Shown: piece after piece, positions 58,685 to 64,000 of the stretch | How the letters are laid out: each line of letters starts with the position of its first letter | Position numbering within the stretch: position 1 is the first letter of the stretch | DNA from: an uncultured Alteromonadaceae bacterium | GTDB taxonomy: Bacteria > Pseudomonadota > Gammaproteobacteria > Enterobacterales > Alteromonadaceae | Direction: 5' to 3' | Length of the DNA stretch: 64,000 nucleotides | Assembly: GCA_947501935.1 (NCBI GenBank) | Contig: CANMXU010000019.1 | Coordinates: forward strand, 1-64,000 | Position numbers and translations under genes: made by a program | The notes under the pieces: generated by a model | The model's database searches: none | Told to the model about the DNA's origin: nothing | What the model saw: only the letters and a program-made list of their open reading frames with translations

Positions 58685-61141
58685 TTAGGGCTTAGCTATT
58701 TGTAAATTACGCCTTAACAATACTTCATGGGTAATATCGTAAACTTGCATAATACCGGCAACACTCCAAATATCTTGCTCAATCTGTTTACCGCGATGAA
58801 TAGCATAAGAGCTGATATAACTTAGCTCTGGGTTTAAGTGGTCCATATCAGGCGGATCGGCGCGAGAAAGTTTAAGCTGCAAAGCAAAAAAGTCACCTTT
58901 TTTAAGAGCATTGCTGATAAACATTTGTTGTAACTTTAACGTAGTAAGTTGACTGTCTAACCTCACTTGAACCGCTTCATCAATGTCTTCTAAGCTATGA
59001 TCTATCGAAATATATAACATAGTGTTTTCAGGGAAATCGCTCGGCTGCATTTTTTTAAGCTTAGCGGTAATATCATGCTGTAATTGCTGATGGCTTAACA
59101 ATGGATATAAATTGTAATAGCCTCGTTTATCACTCAACATTTTCATGGTCGCTAAAAGCTTGCCGTATTCATCACTACAAGCAATACTCTCGGTTTTATA
59201 ACGGCTACCACTAGTTTGCAAAATATAGTTGTTAATCGTTAAGCAGGCACTGTAAATATTTCTTAAGGCTTTGGCCATGCCGGGGGTAATTAACGCATAT
59301 TCATCAGGTGTAAGTTTATGGCGGTTTTTATCAATTAATAACCGGAAAAATGAGCGACCAATATGCTGATGCTTTTCAACAATAACTCGTAAGTTAACGA
59401 TGGTTTTTTTACGGTTTACACGCATAACTTCATAAGGCAAATTTTGCAAATCAAACGACGAAGTGATCTTTTGTAAATTAGGAAAAGTTAAATTAACCAC
59501 ATCACCTTTTTTCAAAACAGTAGTTTTATCAAGTTCAACTTTTAAACCTGAAGTTGAAAAGTCATGCGACTCACCAAGCCAATGTACTCCACTGACCTCT
59601 ACTGAAACAGGGGTTTTGTATTTGAAACGAGGTTCTTGACGCTGATTTTTATAATTTATCCCCACTTCATCAACCAAACGTTTTTGATCTGCACGTTTAT
59701 GACCAAACTGCTTTAAGCGATAAATATCAATATCATCAAATTCAAACGCTTGATACCCCTCTACCAACTGGCTATTGGTAATATCTTGCACTACCACGAT
59801 AAATGGAATATTGGCTAATATGCCATTTACTTCATCTGAAGGTGGACTATTTAAATACTCGTTTTTCTTGGTTAAGGTATTCGACAAAGTCAGTGGTGAA
59901 AAAGCGGTGCTCTGATCAACATCAAGTAATGATAGGTCAGTAATAGCAAACGAAGTTTTATCGGCAGCGAAACCTAAAAACTGCTGCATAAAATTTTTAT
60001 CATCTTGTAACTGCTGCTGGTCAGCACTATAAAAATAGTTTTTACCTTGGCTTTCATGAATAAAACTATAAACCAATAATGACCGGCCTAAACGTCTGGC
60101 TTTTTGCAGCTTGGCGATGCGTTCTTCAGTGATCAAAAATTCTAAAGTTGATTGACGACCCTCGTCTTGCCAATATTGAAAAATACTTTGATTATTAGGG
60201 CAGGTAAGAGCAAATTTCGGATATAAATACTGCTGATTTTTTTCAATAAAAACCGGTAATTCATTTAACTTGGCAAAGGTAAAAGTTTCTAAATGTCTTG
60301 CTTGCAAAGCACTAATGGTATTGTCGAGGTTAATTTTATAACGGCGTTTATTACCTTGAATATAGCCCTTTAAAAATCGCTTAAAAGCATCATTTTGACT
60401 TTTCCCTGAGTATACTCGTCTGAGCCCGACTAACTGAATACCCTCCAATACTTGCACATTGCGTACTTCGTAACTGAAAGTTGAATTGTCACCAAATTCA
60501 AACTCTTGATTCATACCGCTAAAAGCAATAGTGATCACTTGCTCAACCTCTAACGGCGGACAGTCTTTTAATCTTATTTTACAGCCATTAATACTAATAT
60601 CTGAGCTAACTGCCTCAACCTTTTGATACTTTCCTAATTCAACGCTAACTGATATGGCAAAATTCATCCGCTCTTCACTGCGATCAAAATAATGACCAAA
60701 CTTAAACAGTGTTGCCGGATATTGAGTTTTCTCGTAAACTTTTTGATTTTCTGCGCTGACCGGAATTTTTATACCTTGTTTCTCACGCTGATAAATAACG
60801 CGAAAATTATTTATGGTATTGGTTACCGCTTCATAAACGCCAAAGGTATAACCACCGTAACTTTTAAAATTATCTTCAAAAACTTTAATGGCAATATCAT
60901 CAAGATAATGAATGCGATCTTCATGCTCATAAGCTCGGCAATCACCATCAACATTACCGCGTAAATCAACTAAACGCGTACAAGCACCCGCTAGGCGTTT
61001 TAGCTCCATTTTCAAAATAAAGCGTTCAGTTTTAGCCAGATGCTTAGTCGCCGCAGCAAACTTCGCTTCAAAGTCTTTTTGAGAAACTTTGCCGCGAAAT
61101 TTAGAGATAATATGCTGATGCTGTGAAAAGTCTTTAGTCAT
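58685..61141 (-). CDS. Protein with two PilZ c-di-GMP-binding domains
   Basis: An 818-residue cytoplasmic protein without membrane helices. Two PilZ domains each keep the complete c-di-GMP ligand set: R154-x3-R158 with D181-x-S183-x2-G186, and R501-x3-R505 with D527-x-S529-x2-G532. About 300 residues of unrecognised helical/mixed sequence lie between them and another 230 follow. The N-terminal 50 residues are rich in Lys and Ala helices. It diverges from radA. It is expected to act as a c-di-GMP effector in motility or biofilm control, but the output is unknown, since no catalytic domain is recognisable. Confidence 0.85.
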   Translation of the reverse strand: MTKDFSQHQHIISKFRGKVSQKDFEAKFAAATKHLAKTERFILKMELKRLAGACTRLVDLRGNVDGDCRAYEHEDRIHYLDDIAIKVFEDNFKSYGGYTFGVYEAVTNTINNFRVIYQREKQGIKIPVSAENQKVYEKTQYPATLFKFGHYFDRSEERMNFAISVSVELGKYQKVEAVSSDISINGCKIRLKDCPPLEVEQVITIAFSGMNQEFEFGDNSTFSYEVRNVQVLEGIQLVGLRRVYSGKSQNDAFKRFLKGYIQGNKRRYKINLDNTISALQARHLETFTFAKLNELPVFIEKNQQYLYPKFALTCPNNQSIFQYWQDEGRQSTLEFLITEERIAKLQKARRLGRSLLVYSFIHESQGKNYFYSADQQQLQDDKNFMQQFLGFAADKTSFAITDLSLLDVDQSTAFSPLTLSNTLTKKNEYLNSPPSDEVNGILANIPFIVVVQDITNSQLVEGYQAFEFDDIDIYRLKQFGHKRADQKRLVDEVGINYKNQRQEPRFKYKTPVSVEVSGVHWLGESHDFSTSGLKVELDKTTVLKKGDVVNLTFPNLQKITSSFDLQNLPYEVMRVNRKKTIVNLRVIVEKHQHIGRSFFRLLIDKNRHKLTPDEYALITPGMAKALRNIYSACLTINNYILQTSGSRYKTESIACSDEYGKLLATMKMLSDKRGYYNLYPLLSHQQLQHDITAKLKKMQPSDFPENTMLYISIDHSLEDIDEAVQVRLDSQLTTLKLQQMFISNALKKGDFFALQLKLSRADPPDMDHLNPELSYISSYAIHRGKQIEQDIWSVAGIMQVYDITHEVLLRRNLQIAKP

Positions 61142-61543
61142 TTATTTTTATCGTTCACTAAGTTTTGTTATGGCACAAAAAGCCTCAAAATATTTTATTT
61201 ACATAACCTAATCGAATTAATAGCCTGAAACAATACTTTAAAATCAATTAAGTTATTCTACGACAATTGCTTAACAATAATTTAATACTGGTATAAAACT
61301 AAATTGAAAGCAAAAATTATACCTAGACTTATCCGGCACTCACTTTTATATGCTTGAATAACAATCAAAACACTTCTTCACCACCGCTATTAAAAATTTA
61401 ACGCTATTTTTAATAGTTTATTTCAGTAATAAAATTTATCATTCCTTTAAACCACTGTCATAATTTTGACCTATCAGCTAGCATCGCTATGGTCTTAATG
61501 AAAATCTAACTCCCAGAAGAGTTTTAAAGGTAATAGAGTAAAG
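61142..61543. other. Divergent spacer between the PilZ gene and radA
   Basis: AT-rich 400 bp with presumed promoters of both genes. The one structured item is an 11-bp inverted repeat CTATTAAAAAT/ATTTTTAATAG (61387-61397 and 61406-61416). No gene is seen. Confidence 0.45.
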
Positions 61544-62932
61544 ATGTCGAAAACGTCAAAAATAGAATTTGTGTGTACCGATTGTGGCATGAACCATCCT
61601 CGCTGGCAGGGTCAGTGTCGTTGTGGCGCTTGGAATACCTTAGCAGAAATGAAAATACCAACTGGCAAAGGTAATAGTGCCAGTAAAAGTCGTACTACGA
61701 GTGCTGGGTATGCTGGCTCTGCGGGCGGCGGCTCGAAAAAAATTCACCAAGTAGAAACGACTGAAGCTGAAAAACAGTTAACCGGTATTGGCGAGCTTGA
61801 CCGAGTATTATGCGGCGGCGTAACGACTGGCTCGGTTAATATAATTTCCGGTGACCCCGGCGCAGGTAAAACCACCTTACTTTCAGACTTAGTCGCGCGC
61901 ATGTCACAAAATACCTCTTCTTTATATTGCACCGCCGAAGAGTCGCTTTCTCAATTTAAAAACCGCGTACATCGGTTAAAGCTCGATTATAATCAAGACA
62001 ATTTATATCTACTTTCTGAAACCAGTGTTGAAGCTATTATTGAAGAGCTTGACGTTAATAAAATTAAATTTGCAGTAATTGACTCTATTCAAGCGGTAGT
62101 TACTGAAAATGCTAACGGGAGCCCAGGCTCACCTTCACAAGTAAAAAGTGCCGCGCAATCACTTACTCAGTACTGCAAACAAAATAATGTCACCATGTTT
62201 ATTATTGCCCATGTAAATAAAAACAATGAAATTGCTGGGCCGCAAACGCTAGTACACATTGTTGACGCATTACTGCATATAGATACCAACGACGGCCAAA
62301 TACGTACCTTAAGAGCGAATAAAAACCGTTTTGGTGATATTGATACCGTCGGTATATTTAAAATGTGCGAACGCGGTATGCTCAGTGTTGATAACCCCAG
62401 TGAAATATTTTTATCCGGCTCCACTACGGAATCGCCCGGCTCAGCTATTACTTGTATTCGTAAAGGTAACCGTAATTTATTACTAGAAATTCAATGTTTA
62501 ACCACAGAAACAGAAGCGGAATTTCCGCAGCGAGTTTGTGTCGGCTTGAACATGAATCGCATAAAAATGTTAACCGGTATTTTACGCAAACATACCAAAA
62601 CCAAAATATTCCATGATACCTTTTTTAATATTGTTGGCGGTTTAAAAATAGATGAGTCGGAAACCTGTATTGACTTAGCTCTAGTCACCGCCTTGCTCAG
62701 CAGCCTTAATGACTTTGTTGTACCACGTACCACTTGCATTATGGGTGAGCTAAGTTTAAATGGTGATGTAAGACCAATAGACAGTGGCGTACCACGGGTG
62801 AAAGAAGCAGCTCAACACGGGTTTACTGAAATTTTTGTTCCATATCGCAATTATCATAAATCAATGGAAGGTTTAGGCGCTAAAGTTACCCCAGTTAAAA
62901 CCATTCACGAGTTAATTGAACTTATTAGATAA
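61544..62932 (+). CDS. radA: DNA repair protein RadA
   Basis: A 462-residue RecA-like hexameric helicase/branch-migration protein (also called Sms) acting in recombinational repair. N-terminal zinc finger CTDCGMNHPRWQGQCRC, a Ser/Gly linker, Walker A GDPGAGKTTLL, Walker B VIDSIQ, the RadA-specific KNRFG (in RANKNRFGDID) and a C-terminal Lon-protease-like domain (FFNIVGGLKIDE, GELSLNGDVRP). It starts with a well-placed ATG and is divergent from the PilZ gene. Length is normal (460 in E. coli). Confidence 0.97.
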   Translation: MSKTSKIEFVCTDCGMNHPRWQGQCRCGAWNTLAEMKIPTGKGNSASKSRTTSAGYAGSAGGGSKKIHQVETTEAEKQLTGIGELDRVLCGGVTTGSVNIISGDPGAGKTTLLSDLVARMSQNTSSLYCTAEESLSQFKNRVHRLKLDYNQDNLYLLSETSVEAIIEELDVNKIKFAVIDSIQAVVTENANGSPGSPSQVKSAAQSLTQYCKQNNVTMFIIAHVNKNNEIAGPQTLVHIVDALLHIDTNDGQIRTLRANKNRFGDIDTVGIFKMCERGMLSVDNPSEIFLSGSTTESPGSAITCIRKGNRNLLLEIQCLTTETEAEFPQRVCVGLNMNRIKMLTGILRKHTKTKIFHDTFFNIVGGLKIDESETCIDLALVTALLSSLNDFVVPRTTCIMGELSLNGDVRPIDSGVPRVKEAAQHGFTEIFVPYRNYHKSMEGLGAKVTPVKTIHELIELIR

Positions 62933-63127
62933 AGACGAAAATACTATACAAACAGTATGTAAAAGAACAAATACAGCTTAGCTTAAGCACTTAACGGCTT
63001 AGGCTTTAATTAGCTAAGTTAAAATGCAACAATAAATAATAAGTAAAAATACAGCTAGAGTTATTTAATTAACACAAGTAACTCTAGTGCATTTTCATTA
63101 ACTACTCTCATAAAAAATAGGCGTTTC

Positions 63128-64000
63128 ATGAAGCTATTTACTAAATCTTTTTTCCCTTTACTTGCTAGCCTTTCTCTTTCGTTTTGTGCCAATGCTGAGC
63201 AACTATCAATAGAGCGTATTTTTAGTTCGCCATCGCTCAACGGCTCAACACCAAAGTCGTTAAAATTCTCTCCAGACGGCAGCCGAGTCACTTATTTAAA
63301 AGCCAAAGAAAGTAACCTAAACCAGTATGATTTATGGGAATATAATTTAGCCGAAAAAGAAAATAAACTTTTAGTAAATTCTGTTGATATTTTCAGCGGC
63401 ACTGAACAGCTTTCTGATGAAGAAAAAGCCCGCCGCGAGCGCCAGCGTGTTTATGGCTCTGGCATTATGGAATATCAATTTTCACAAGACGGCAGCGCAT
63501 TATTATTCCCTATTAATGGTGATCTTTTTTATTACAACTTAAACAGCCAAACGGCAAAGCGTTTAACACAAACCGCAGGCTTTGAAACCGACAGTAAATT
63601 TTCACCTAAAGGTAATTTTGTTTCGTATATTCGTGAGCAAAACTTATATATTTTAGAACTTAAAACAGGCCAAGAAAAACAGCTAACCACTGATGGCGGC
63701 GGCGTTATTAAAAATGGCATGTCAGAATTTGTCGCTCAAGAAGAAATGAGCCGTATGACCGGCTATTGGTGGTCTCCAAACGAAAAACACATTGCCTTTT
63801 TACGCGTTGATGAAACGCCAGTAAAAGTAGTTATTCGTAATGAAATATACGCTGAAGAAATTAAATTAATCGAACAACGCTACCCCGCTACCGGCACTAA
63901 TAACGTAAATATTCAATTAGCGACGGTTGAAGTTGCCAATAACAAAATTCGTTTTATTGACAGCGGCGAAGAGCAAGATATTTATTTACCACGGGTAAAG
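63128..64000 (+). CDS. Dipeptidyl peptidase IV, N-terminal part (cut by window end)
   Basis: The first 291 residues of an S9-family dipeptidyl peptidase; the frame is open to the last base, so the gene runs out of the window. A signal peptide (MKLFTKSFFPLLASLSLSFCANA) precedes EQLSIERIFSSPSLNG. The beta-propeller follows with repeated blades such as LKFSPDGSRVTYL and SKFSPKGNFVSYIREQNLY, and the DPP IV substrate-recognition stretch EFVAQEEMSRMTGYWWSPNEKHIAFLRVDE (cited in part: EFVAQEEMSRM). The catalytic alpha/beta-hydrolase part lies outside. It releases X-Pro or X-Ala dipeptides from exported peptides. Confidence 0.93.
   Translation, partial: MKLFTKSFFPLLASLSLSFCANAEQLSIERIFSSPSLNGSTPKSLKFSPDGSRVTYLKAKESNLNQYDLWEYNLAEKENKLLVNSVDIFSGTEQLSDEEKARRERQRVYGSGIMEYQFSQDGSALLFPINGDLFYYNLNSQTAKRLTQTAGFETDSKFSPKGNFVSYIREQNLYILELKTGQEKQLTTDGGGVIKNGMSEFVAQEEMSRMTGYWWSPNEKHIAFLRVDETPVKVVIRNEIYAEEIKLIEQRYPATGTNNVNIQLATVEVANNKIRFIDSGEEQDIYLPRVK

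Noticed and set aside
61387..61416. Inverted repeat CTATTAAAAAT/ATTTTTAATAG upstream of radA as an operator
   Set aside because: It is wholly A/T-rich, in a very AT-rich spacer, and does not match LexA or any other site I know.

Overview
This 64 kb window reads as chromosomal core DNA of a low-GC marine gammaproteobacterium. The gene orders (tkt-epd-pgk-fba, yajC-secD-secF behind tgt and queA, holD-rimI, ytjB/serB near radA) and protein variants (530-residue isocitrate lyase, malate synthase G, divergent TrhO) fit Alteromonadales, most likely the Colwelliaceae (Colwellia/Thalassotalea-like). That placement is inferred from gene content and AT-rich codon use, not from a marker-gene comparison. 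No prophage, insertion sequence, CRISPR array or defence island was seen.

Layout. 1-5.5 kb: HopJ-like protein, tRNA-Phe, cytochrome b561-YceI pair, DUF1289 protein, SulP anion transporter, GntR regulator. 5.7-9.4 kb: assimilatory nitrite reductase nirBD with a well-formed sigma-54 promoter and an NtrC-like site, then tRNA-Arg and an unannotated 45-codon membrane peptide gene. 9.6-12.3 kb: a large MASE1-CHASE sensor whose kinase core looks inactivated. 12.7-20.6 kb: transketolase, erythrose-4-phosphate dehydrogenase, phosphoglycerate kinase, class II aldolase (with a palindromic operator candidate), MscS channel and a DUF481 porin-like protein. 21-27.4 kb: glyoxylate shunt, with aceA divergent from a LysR-lrgA-lrgB operon and followed by malate synthase G. 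27.7-35.4 kb: small secreted protein, OxyR, parvulin, SecDF-YajC, Tgt-QueA. 35.6-37.4 kb: AceK, which switches isocitrate dehydrogenase and so feeds the shunt encoded 10 kb away. 37.5-45 kb: tRNA-Trp, an exported phosphoesterase with two discoidin domains, holD-rimI, a repeat-rich 850 bp spacer, SelO and TrhO. 45-64 kb: M28 peptidase, LEA-type lipoprotein flanked by two copies of a 70-75 bp inverted-repeat element, prfC, argS, methyltransferase, exported beta-galactosidase, TatD, YtjB/SerB, a dual-PilZ protein, RadA, and the start of a dipeptidyl peptidase IV cut by the window end.

Functional threads: (i) central carbon flow, with glycolysis/gluconeogenesis genes, the glyoxylate bypass and its kinase/phosphatase all within 25 kb; (ii) nitrogen-controlled nitrite assimilation; (iii) protein export and tRNA queuosine modification on one strand (queA, tgt, yajC, secD, secF); (iv) polymer and peptide scavenging by exported hydrolases. 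The most interesting leads are the LysR-LrgAB cassette inside the glyoxylate locus (a possible two-carbon acid transporter), the kinase-dead sensor, the duplicated terminator/repeat array at 41.5-42.1 kb, the inverted-repeat elements around the LEA lipoprotein gene, and the sigma-54/NtrC architecture of nirBD. No clearly new multi-gene system was found.
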